Assembly: GCF_000485595.1 (NCBI RefSeq)
Contig: NW_014577087.1
Location: 22,511 to 58,842 of the forward strand
Origin: Priapulus caudatus
Lineage: Eukaryota; Priapulida; Priapulimorpha; Priapulimorphida; Priapulidae
DNA length: 36,332 nt
Reading direction: 5' to 3'
Both the position numbers and the translations under genes were made by a program. The notes under the pieces were generated by a model, which saw only the letters and a list, made by a program, of their open reading frames with translations, did not search any database and was not told the origin of the DNA. This document shows positions 1 to 10,800 of this stretch, one piece after another. Position 1 is the stretch's first letter. Every line of letters begins with the position of its first letter.

Positions 1-1162
1 CCTCCACTCCACCACAGAGTCACCGCAGTAGACGTTAGATGAGCGCTGTCGCTATGCGGCACTTGTTAATTTATATCTGTGGCCACTGTTCTCTAAAACT
101 AAATCAAAAAGGCAATTACAGTTAGTTTCTTTTCTAAACCAACGTGTCGATATGATGCGAAATTAAATTTGTATGTGTAACTACAATATAAAGGATACAG
201 CTTTTGCACAGGTATTGCTGTAATGAAGAGTAAACCGTTATTGACTATGCATTGAATGAATCGAATCAATCGCACATTTTATCTATGGACGAGATGTATC
301 TCATTCTCTATGTTCAAGCTGAAACATTTCATGCAATTTTTAGCACCTTATCATTATGTGACAATACAAATTTTGAACTTTTGTGTAAATATGGTATTTT
401 GGACATTTCCAAATTACCACAAAGAGTGTAAAAGCAAAATTTTCACCACAAGTTAGACACAATATGCACTAAAATCATCCGTTATGATTTCATTATGATT
501 CCGTTATGATCATGAAATATAAAAATTGTTTTTATATTTAGCGAAAAAATGAAGAAGAAAAAAAACTGTGTAAAATCTAAGTCGTATCTTCGGATTGAAC
601 ATTTATGCAAATAAAGAACCATAATTTATAACAGACGGCACTTAATATCAAACCCTGATGCATTTTTTTTACAACAATGCGTTATGATGAAAACAAGTGT
701 AGAATTAAATTATTCCGAATTGTAATGACATATCGGCTAATGAAATATCCATTTATACATCGGCTACTGTGGCAGAAATTGAAACGGAGAAATCAGTGTT
801 TTTCTACTTTTCACAATGATCGACCGCCAGTGTGCAAAATGGGTGAACGTATGTGAAACATCTACTGTTAGTACTTACTGCGACACATCCATGACTAACT
901 GAAATCACTAAATTGGTAATATATTCTGTGCACCTTAAAAAATTGCACGAAATTATGAGGTTACCATCGCATTTTCATGCGAAATGCACGAACGATGTGT
1001 ACTGCATAACGTCAATAAGCTACATGTCAACAAACTCGGGCCTTTATGTAAGAGTATGTAACGAGGTGTAAATGCTATTTTCGTTCCCGCGTCAATTTCA
1101 GCTATCACTGGTAGATGACAGCTGTATAAGTGTTGATGCTGATAGATTCTGGTATAATGAAT
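1..1162. other. Non-coding, probably RBM26 intron upstream of exon A
   Basis: AT-rich sequence with no frame resembling the missing start of RBM26. Because the first visible exon begins with a split codon, at least one upstream exon lies before the window, so this stretch is most simply intron. I see no promoter or RNA gene. Confidence 0.6.
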
Positions 1163-1480
1163 CCGGGGTAGAAATTAACTTTTGAACAAGGGAGAAATTT
1201 TCAAAAAGAGGGAGTCCGCAGTCAGAAGTTCAAAATTAAAGATATTAACAATAACACATGTGCTTATTTTTAAGATTCATGCGGTTGCATGTCTGCCAAA
1301 TTTTCTTTGGACTTTTACTGAAAAAATACAGTAATTCCGCGAGGCCGTCCTCTGGAATGAACTAGTTAGAATGGCAGAATTTTCAGGGAGTCGCACGGAT
1401 TCCTGCATATGTCAAATCAGGGAGTCCGACAGTAAATTAGGGAGTATTTCACTCCGGACTCCTGTTAATTTCGCACCCTG
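1163..1480. mobile_element. 318-bp CAGGG-ended MITE, copy 1
   Basis: Begins GGGGTAGAAATTAAC and ends GTTAATTTCGCACCCTG, imperfect terminal inverted repeats. A second copy of the same length lies at 3561-3878 with most bases shared, including the internal GGGAGTCCG and GACTCCGGACTCC words near the ends. The ends fit hAT-type MITEs (CAGGG...), but no clear 8-bp target duplication remains. It is in the intron before exon A. Confidence 0.75.
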
Positions 1481-1681
1481 CACAAGGGTGGCACCTGGTG
1501 TTGGCCAACGAATAAGACTGAAAATGAAGAGTCAATGAAATTTTGTATTAAACCGCGAGTGTATCCTTAAATATATTAGCAACTTACTGATGTTTCCCTA
1601 ACTTTACTGTTGTAAACTACCTTGATTAAATTTAGGTTATTAAGGTTGTGAGTTTAACCAGCTAATTGTTTTCCATTGCAG

Positions 1682-1836
1682 AAACTGGGAAATTTGTTGA
1701 TATGCTATTTGAGTCATTAAAAACCAAAACGTACATTGTAAAAGTAGAAGAAAGTAATGGACTCCAGGCTTTATCACAGTCAGAAGAAAGAAATGTCATT
1801 GTGAAGCAAGAGGAAAAGATTGATATTAAGAAAGAG
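1682..1836 (+). CDS. RBM26: RBM26 exon A: end of PWI-like N-terminal domain
   Basis: First exon visible. The acceptor is a pyrimidine-rich tract ending TTGCAG at 1681 and the donor is GTATGT at 1837. It enters with two bases of a split codon and leaves in phase 0. Residues TGKFVDMLFESLKTKTYI align with the stretch of human RBM26 that closes the PWI-like fold (FVEKLFDAVNTKSYL), and the KEEKIDIKKE end matches the human DIKKEE linker. An in-frame ATG at 1666 lies inside the acceptor tract and is unlikely to be the true start, because the family has about 60 residues before this point. Confidence 0.9.
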
Positions 1837-4800
1837 GTATGTGCCTGAAAAATTGACATTCATTTCGGAAGAGGAATTGTGTCATCACAGTTTGTGTATG
1901 TTAGCACATTAAATGCTTACAGGTACACCACCGATTTTCCGGAACCCTTGGTCCAGGTACACCCCCAATTCAACCATACACCTCTAAGCAACTAAATACC
2001 TCCCATGTCTCTAAAGCGCCATGCACTGCTAGAAACTTAAATGAATGGAATTTTTTTGTGTTTTTTTAATTTTATTATTGACACTTGCACCTGCCTTAGA
2101 ATCAACATAAAATCAACAGCTCACCACCAAATGCTGCAGTTTAAACAATTTAAGGAGAGTGCGCCACCGGCAACGCCATCTGTGGCCACCCGGTAAACTA
2201 ATAGGAATTTCAAATGAATTTTATCCGGACTAAAAGAGGTTCCGGACAATCGGTGTCCGGAAAATCGGTGGTGTACCTGTATAATACTTTGGTAATGTGT
2301 GTGCTAAAACATAAGTAGAATGTGAAACTTTTTAGCTGTAAAAAATCGTGAGGTTGGATTATGAATGGGAGATCATAAATATTTTGCTATTAGAGTACTT
2401 AGTTGTGAAGGTGGCATGTTTCTTCTGCAGTCGGATGAGGAGAATAGGAAACCACCAACAGAAACAAGGCCTCGAAGTCCAACCATTTCCGTGCGAAGAA
2501 GCAGCCCTGGTAGAAGAAGTCCACTAAGGAGAAGTCCGGAGAGAAGACGGAGCAGGAGCCCTGGAGGAAGACAGTTTGTTAGAAACAGGTAAGTGTGAGA
2601 AATTTATTTGTCATACAGGGTTTCTTATACATAGGAGGCATAGTGGCGCACCACCGTTGTCAAATTTAACATCGCCGTTCTGAAAATGTTCCTGTATTTA
2701 CTGATAAGTATATCCTGTATCTATATACCTATAAGTATATCAATACATCCTGTATTTGAATACATCATGCGTGTTTTTTCCCAAACTGGCCTCATTACCT
2801 CCTCTGTCTAATTTTCTCTCAGAAGAAACCCAGTCATATTAAAACCATTTCAAAAGAAGTCTCATTGGTAAAAAATTAAAAATGCTATTCCCACTGTGTA
2901 TAATTGTAAACCTAAAAGACGTGTATTGACTCACTGTGTAGCACTGGATAAGTCTGATAACACGATCATTGGTTGTTAAAACATAATATGATGGATTTAT
3001 GTAAACTCCTAACAATTTTTGTTATCACTAGTGACTAGGCATTCTTTACTGATGTCGCCTTAATACAAATAACCAAAAAAGTATGTTGTATAAGTTTATA
3101 TGAGGAGATTACCATGTCCGTTCATTTGTCTCGGAGACTGATTGACATGATGTGTGGTGACGTGTCAGTGTATTCTTACAGGGACGACCGAGGAAGGCGG
3201 GACTACGATGACAGGCGCTATCCCATTCGACGGCAGGTTGGAAGTCGTTACGACCGTGCCCCGCCCTCAAGGAGGAGGAGAACTCGTAGTCGGTCTCGCA
3301 GTCGGTCGCCCGATCGATTGAAAGGTAGCCTCCGTTTCTTTCGTGTGGAAACGGGACAGTGTATTCGTCAATTAGAGCTATGTAAAAATACCCGAAAAGC
3401 TACTTCTTTTTCATCTGGCTCTAAGAAAAATGAGTTGTTTTTTTGCATCAAACACTAACCCATATCCTAACCTTTTCAATGTTTGGAATTGCAGCAGATA
3501 GTGGAAATGTACTTAGCTGTTTCCTTTGAATATTGTAACTACTCATGGAATATCAATATCCAGGGGTAGAAATTAACCTTTGAACAAGGAAGTCCGTGAC
3601 AAAATGAGGGAGTCTGGAGTCTGAAGTTCCAAATTAAAGATATTAACAATAACGCATGTGCTTATTTTGAAGATTCATGCGGTTGCACGTATGCCCAATT
3701 TTTTTTGGACATGTGCTGAAAAAATACAGTAATTCAGCGAGGCCTTGCTCTGGAACGAACTAGTTAGTATGGCAGAAGTGTCAGGGAGTCACGCGGACTC
3801 CTGAATATGTCAAATCAGGGAGTCCGGCAGTAAATCGGAGAGTATTTGACTCCGGACTCCGGTTAATTTCGCACCCTGAATAACTATGTGTTAACCCCAT
3901 TTTGCCATCTTGCTCTGTACAGCAAGAGCAGCTAGTCCGCACCCGAAGTCAAAGTCACGGTCAAGGTCACCAATAGCGGCTGATGCGAAATTGCGCAGTC
4001 CGCTGCGATCCCGGGACACGCCCACGCCTCCGCCCCCACCGATCACGTCTGTCAATTCTGCAGTAGCACCGCCTCCTCCTGCTGCGCTGGTGAGCGAGGG
4101 CAGACGTGTCGGCAAACCCCGATGTCGAGATTACGACGGTGAGTGGTCGCTGATTTCCTCACAGTGGAAATAAAAAGTCCCTCGCAGTGTACACAGCAAT
4201 GCATTTCGTTCGACATCTTAAATTTGAGACTGATTCTGTCGGTCTGAAATTTGAGATTGATTCTGATTCTGATTCGGTCGGCTGATTCCATCCTAGATGC
4301 CTCGTGCTGTTATTTCGGAGGCCATACTTAGGCGTCGCCTACTCCATTCAACAACAGTGAACTTAAGTGTCCATTGGCATGAACTTGATTATGCTAATTA
4401 TGTGATTGCAGAGAAGGGATTCTGCATGAGAGGTGACCTGTGTCCATTTGACCATGGTCAGGACCCGGTCATAGTGGAAGACGTAAACCTACAGTCGATG
4501 ATCACGTTTGGTACACCTGTGCCTGGTTAGTGGAAGCACAGTCGTAAAATAGTTTTGCGGTTGTTATTTCCTATCAATGGGCCATTACAGCTTCTGCTTT
4601 CGGTTGGTATTATATGGTGCATATTATTCGATAGGCAAAATTTGATAAGCGTACATATTATAAATGCACAGTCTTGTTGAAAGTGAAAAGCTGTGAAATT
4701 GCGGAGTCACAATTTTCTAAATCTAGGACTGGATGTGTTTTCAATCGTATTTGCCATTACTGTATTATTTGATGCCATGCTGAACACGTCTATAAAGCAG

Positions 4801-7800
4801 AATGTCGTCGTCTCGCAGGAATGCCTGGGCCGCCGCAGGGCCCGCCGCCGCATCAGCCGGGCATCGGCCCTCCGCCCTCGATCACGTCTATGTCCGGCAA
4901 CCCGATGCCAATGTCGCATCCGCCACCGCCGCCGCACCGTCCGCCCGTGCCCATCTCACAACACAGCCTGCCGCCGCCGCCACCACGCCTTCCCGTCGAG
5001 CCGTACATCCCCGAGCCGTACAACCCGGAGACGCCGGGAATCAGCCGGCCGCGCGCGCCGCCACCCCCCAGCATGCCGCCGCCGCCGCACCGGCCACACG
5101 GAGGACCGCCCCCGCCGTTCTGGAACCCTCCGCCGGGATTCAACCGGCCGGTGCGACATGCAGCGCCACTGAGGCAGCGCGAGCTCGTCTCGCTCGTCGG
5201 CTCCCACTCCGTCGCCCCGACAGGTAACGTTCGCCGATTGTCTCTCTTCGCGATGCCATCTCTGCGAAAAAGATTGCGGTAACCTGACATGTTCAACAGC
5301 CGGGGTGTCTGCAAAATTGTAATTGCCGCTTGTTTGTCGCAAGCGGATTTGTCGCTTTATGTGTACAGCTGTATATGTCCTTGTAAGTAACGTGTCGGGG
5401 ATAAATCTCATGTTCGCCAATCGTCGCCCGCGATGCCGTTACATCAACAGGGTTCGACACTAACGCTAGTCCGTTAGTCCGAGACTAGTAAAAAATAAGA
5501 AGGACTAGTAAGTGCCCCATAGCTGTTAGTCCTGTGGACTAGTTATTTTCCCCGTCCCTCACCGTCCCAATTTCCCATCCTCCCATCGATTTTACTATAG
5601 TCTGATAGTCCCGGCGTCAGCTTCTCTCAACAAATATCCAAAGAGCTATATATATAACTCATTGCCATCAACAAGTTTTCCCTAGTAGACGTGCTAGTAC
5701 AAGTAGACGCTAGCATGTTCTGCACGCTCTAAGCACGCTAGACCCTATGACAGTACAGACATTGTTAAAAACAATGGGGCCACGAGTCTACTGATCGATC
5801 GCTTGACAGTAGCTGTTGACATAGAACAAACGGTCTGAACCGTCTGATTGTATAAATGACACAACGAATCATAGCGAGGTATTTACATCGCAACCACATC
5901 GCATGCGTGTTTTACTTGAAGCTGTCGATACAAATTGTTATTTATAGTAGTGATACAAGTAGTGAAGCATATTAGTAGGTACATCCTTATCCAAATACTA
6001 ACATCAAGGTTGTTATGTGGGTCCTCCACCTCCCAAACGTCGCAGGAGGAGAAATTAGATGGCCAGCGTGTATATGATAAGACCAAAAGGATGCATACGT
6101 TCCAGCCAGCGTGGAAATCGTCATACCCGTGGCTAGAGTATGACCCGGCCAAGGGTATGACTTGTGGTGCAGGCTGTATGTCTGGTAGTTTGTTTCACCG
6201 GCACTACAAACTATCGTTTGGAAACTGTTAAAGCGCATAATGCTTCCGAGGGGCACAGAAAGATCATAGCAAAAAGAAATGCAAGGACCATGCCTGTTCA
6301 CGAAAGAGTGGGGGCAAAAACACTAACTTTAACTAGACAGAGGGCACTCACGGAGAGTGCATACCTCCACCAGAGACATACTCCATACGACTCACGAACA
6401 CACGAATAACCCAGGATATACGCCAGCACATGTACATGTATGTGTTACGAGCTGGCTCGCCGCTCGCTGCTGCTGACTGACTGGTCTGCTGCTGACTCGA
6501 CGCGCTAATATCGATTGCGCGAACACACTAGCACACTAACACACGAACACACTACACGAGAGCGATCCCATAACCTCCTCCACTTCGTGGGCGGAGGTAA
6601 TGAACAAGGCCACAATAGCAAAACTGAATATCCTAATTAGAAATGCAGCATAGCTATTTGAAAAAAACGGCAGCCCTACACTGATTAGTCAAGCTGGCCA
6701 GCTTGACAAGCCCATAGGGTTATATGTCGGCAGAACTTAACTCACCGACAAGGCCTGCTAGAGGTTCATTATGGCGATAGCCGATACAAGCGGCCGAAAG
6801 CAGTTTGGAGCTATAAATGAGGCCAATCCTTGCCGTGATAAGGTGAGCCGGGATCCACAGATCCTCATCAAGGAGGCTCGAAATTTTATTTCGAAATTAA
6901 AATTAATTTAATTTTCAATTAAAATTTAAATTTAATTTTCGAATAAATTTAATATTAATTTTCGAAATTAAAATTTAATTTAATTTAAATTTTAATCTAT
7001 AATGCCATATCAAAGTTACTATATTTATACCAATTGACAGGGTCTTTTGGCAAAAACCAGTTTCTGTGGAACACCCCCTTTACCCTGGGGGAAACCGGCG
7101 CCTAGCAAAGAAGGGGGGGGCTCCACCCTCCAAACCCACCTACCTCCTGGCAAATCACAATGCTCGTCGCTCCTGCGCGTAGTAAAGGTCCCTTCCGCAG
7201 GACTAGTAGAATCTTGGAAGGACTAGTACATTTTTTATTTTACTAGTCCTGTGGAATAATGAACTAAAATGGTTAGTATCGAACCCCTTAAAAAGATTTC
7301 TCGTTTGCGGTAACCTGACGCATTTAACAACCGGGGTGTCTGCAAAATTGTGATGTGCCGATTTGTCGCTTTATGTGTACAGTTGTATATGTACGTGTAA
7401 GTAATGTGTTGAGATAGAAATTAGGCCTAACTATTCTAGTTTTGATGGTACGCGATGCTACGGCCAGTGAGTTTTTCAACGTGATTACGTCTGCTCAGCT
7501 TGGGAGCTGTCACGTCATCGGGAATAGGGAATGACGTTGCTTTGTGCTCACGCATGGTTTTCGCATCGACGCAGGTGCTGAACATCAGAGGCAGCAACCA
7601 GATGTCGCGTTGGGAAGCAACCGCATTGTGATCACGCAGAAGCGTCCGTATGACGACGTGGACAAGGATCGCATTCCGAGCTACAACCCTGAAGAGCCGG
7701 CGAAGCGGTCGACCGGATTTGACTACAGCCGACTGGGTATGGTGCGCCCGCTCACGCTGGGCTTTCATCCACAGCAAATAAGTAATAATAAATACTTGGT

Positions 7801-10800
7801 ATGCAGTCGGTTCATTGAATGCGCTGCTGCGCACATGCTGTTGTGATATTGAATGCAATGCTACCTTCATGCTGCGGAAAGATTAAATAGTCGTTAGGGT
7901 CGGGCTAGGGTGGGACGATTCATCGATGTATCGCAATACAAATGTCGACGATACACTTATCGATACATGTCGTGCGGATCGTATTGTTAGTAACCTGTAT
8001 GGTCTCGCTCCTAATAACTAGTTATAATGCTTACAGTTGGTCCTCTATTGTGTGGTGTAGATTCAAGCATGTAGTTAGTCATAAAAATCTCAAATTGTAT
8101 CACATGGTAATCTCTCTTTGTGAGTACACCGTGAATTTGCGTGTGGAATCCGCAAATGTTTCATGCAATTATGTAGGTGTTTGCAGATTGTTTCTATGCA
8201 ACTTTCTGGAATGCGGGTGCCGTTTGCTTGCAGGTGGGATCAAAAAGACGTCGGGGTACGATCCCAACAATGTCGTGCTTGAAATCAGGAAAATTCCACG
8301 TGGATTTAATAATATCGGCAAGATAAATGAACACTTTCAGAAGTTTGGAACCATCACAAATATCACGGTGAGTTGATTCATTACACCACTGAGCACGCAG
8401 TGAAAGGACTTTGAATTAGTGTCTTAACATGTCAACGCTGCCTTGTTAACAATGGATCTATTGCCTTGTGCTGGAATTTTCGCTTATTCTTCAATGTTTT
8501 ACATCAAAATTTTCATCTATTTACACACAAGAACACCATGATATTTTTAGACATTCAAAATATACAGAAGATGTGCAGTAAATATCTGTTTTGATATTTT
8601 ATCAAATCTGTCGACTACATTACAAAATAATAACCTGAAAAACCTGTAAATGTCGACTTTTTGTGTGCCAGCCGACCATTGATGCGATGTTAGTTTGGAA
8701 CTTCATTATGATGAACTTATAAATTTATACTACTTTAAAATCAGTAATCCAGCTAAACCTCGCAGTTACTGTAGTATCAATCTAGTACTGTGTTTACCTG
8801 TCGAAATTTGTATCAATATTTTCAATTTGTTGTTATGTTGTTTATTAAAATATCCGTAACAAACCTGTTTCCAGCAGTGTTTACAAATTTAATGATAACA
8901 TTAGTCTTAAGATGAACATTTTCTGTAAGACCGCTGACAAAAATATCGTAAAGTTACGAGAATGATAAATCCTTCCAAATTTCCTCATAGCTTTACGAAA
9001 CGATATTCTGTTGACGGTCTACGCCTCTACGGGGAAAAATTCACGTTACGACTAATGTTAGACTAATTTTGTTTCTGATAACGGGGCCCAATGGTTTTCT
9101 TCCTTCTTTTCCCACTCGAATGTTAATAATACGGGCAGTTATTTCATTATCTGTTTGCAGGTGTGCTATGAAGGCGACGTTGAAGCTGCGTTAGTGCAGT
9201 TTCTCACGCATGCTCAGGCTAATGCTGCTTACCGGTCACCGGACCCCGTGTTCAACAGCCGGTTTGTGAAAGTCTTTTGGCACAAAGAGGTAACTAATGT
9301 GTTCTAGTACGACGCCTGGCTGTGGAGTATTCATGCGTGCTGCCCGAGATCGCCGAATGATTGAGAACTGCGATCCGTTGAGCATTTCTTTGCGGTGAAA
9401 AGTATTATCGACATTGCTCTCTGGACGCTGGATGTGTCGCATTTTCAAGCGTGTGCATCGTGTAATATGTTCTGTTAAGTGCTTACCATTGCTACAGGGC
9501 CTGTTGCTGGGTAGAACTGACGTGCCTTGTTTCACAAATCACTATTGTGCACTGTAGGGTGGATTGCACGATAATGTGCCTGCGGCTAAGAAGGCTCCAC
9601 TGCCAGCCAGAGCACAGCTGTCACTCAACAACATGCCCAAGGCCGAGGACAAAACAGAGGAGCCGGTAAGCAAGTTGTTAGCGAGTGTGGAATACTTTAA
9701 AAAATCAGATGGAAACTTGCTGATTTTGGAAACTTTCCCTCTCTTCTCTGCTAAAGTTCTCTAAGTGCTCACTTGAGTAGATATGTGTTCTGGTTGATGC
9801 TGTCATGTACTACGAGGTTTTAATATAGATCCAAAGTTTCCGGGTTGGTAACCGGCTCTCGTATATTCTCATCTGGGTCAGGGAAAAAAATAAAATGTCT
9901 TTTTCAGGGGCTACTTTTCAAGCTCGCGTGCATGAAAATAGCACTCTAAAATTTGGTTTGCATTGAACTCTATGCAAATTTACGGGGGCTCTTTTTGCCA
10001 GTTCCGGGGCTCTTTTTGGCATTTCGGGGGCTAAATCGCCCCGAGCCCCCGTGTATTTTTTTCACTGATCTGGGTAGATCTGTGTTCTGGGTGATGCTGT
10101 CAAGTACTGTGAGGTTTTAATATAGATCTAAAGTTTCCGGGTTGGTAACCAGCTCTCGTATATTCTCATCTGGGTAGATCTGCATTCTGGGTGACGCTGT
10201 CAAGTACTGTGAGGTTTTAATATAGATCTCGGCATGTGTAATGAGCATGGAGTGTACTGATATTTCATGCTGTTAGGTGCATTACAGAGTAGCTAGAATA
10301 GTCTTATTCGATTGCGTGCAGTGTAACGCATACAGCAATCATCAGACTGGATCGTAATGCGATAGCTAGCTTACCCCTCTGCCCCTCTGACGTTTATTGT
10401 GCCATAACGTGTACGATAGCATTCACCAGGGCGTCCCCTATTAGCAGAGATGATGGTGTATATTTGTTTAGTATTGGCTTAGGCACTAACATTTTTTGTA
10501 TCATGCAGTATGGTATGATGTTTTTTCTCTCACTACATTTGAACTTATCTTTTTTATCTGGGCTATTGCTACTATTACAGATGTGATAATTTATTTTGTG
10601 TAAAAACTAAATTGTTTAGGAATTTTTGGTGCTGTCGTTTTTGGTAAAAATGTGATGAATAAGGCAATAATAAAAAAAAGGCAGTCATTGTCAAAATTAT
10701 GTGGCTTAATTGTAAAAATGAGGTATATATCTGCTTTCAAATTGCAAAATTTAATTTCCATTTGGAACACAAATTGGTTTGATAGTCAGTACTCAAGAGT

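Larger units (their letters stand above)
5448..7290 (+). mobile_element. Decayed hAT-superfamily element, about 1.84 kb
   Basis: Left end CAGGGTTCGACACTAAC and right end GTTAGTATCGAACCCCT are imperfect terminal inverted repeats. Subterminal regions carry repeated GGACTAGT words on both sides. The inside holds a frameshifted remnant (6020-6290) like the TTF-type zinc-finger N-terminus of hAT transposases and their domesticated relatives of the ZNF862 type; the catalytic RNase H-like and dimerisation regions are absent. The element splits a tandem-repeat unit in the intron. I do not see an intact 8-bp target duplication. Confidence 0.72.
5229..7430. repeat. 183-bp tandem duplication at start of intron F-G, second unit split by hAT element
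   Basis: Unit 1 covers about 5229-5411, starting just after the exon F donor. Unit 2 starts at 5412 (GTTCGCC, GCGATGCC) and is interrupted at 5447. It resumes at about 7289 with AAAAAGATTT, GCGGTAACCTGAC, GGGGTGTCTGCAAAATTGT and TTTGTCGCTTTATGTGTACAG, all found in unit 1. Unit 1 therefore acts as a paralogous empty site for the insertion. Confidence 0.8.

Noticed and set aside
1666-1681. ATG at 1666 as the start codon of RBM26
   Set aside because: It lies within the polypyrimidine/acceptor tract, and the family has about 60 more N-terminal residues forming the rest of the PWI-like domain.
5883-6301. Minus-strand frames of 89 and 104 codons over the hAT element
   Set aside because: The recognisable transposase motifs are on the + strand; the minus-strand frames are shadows.
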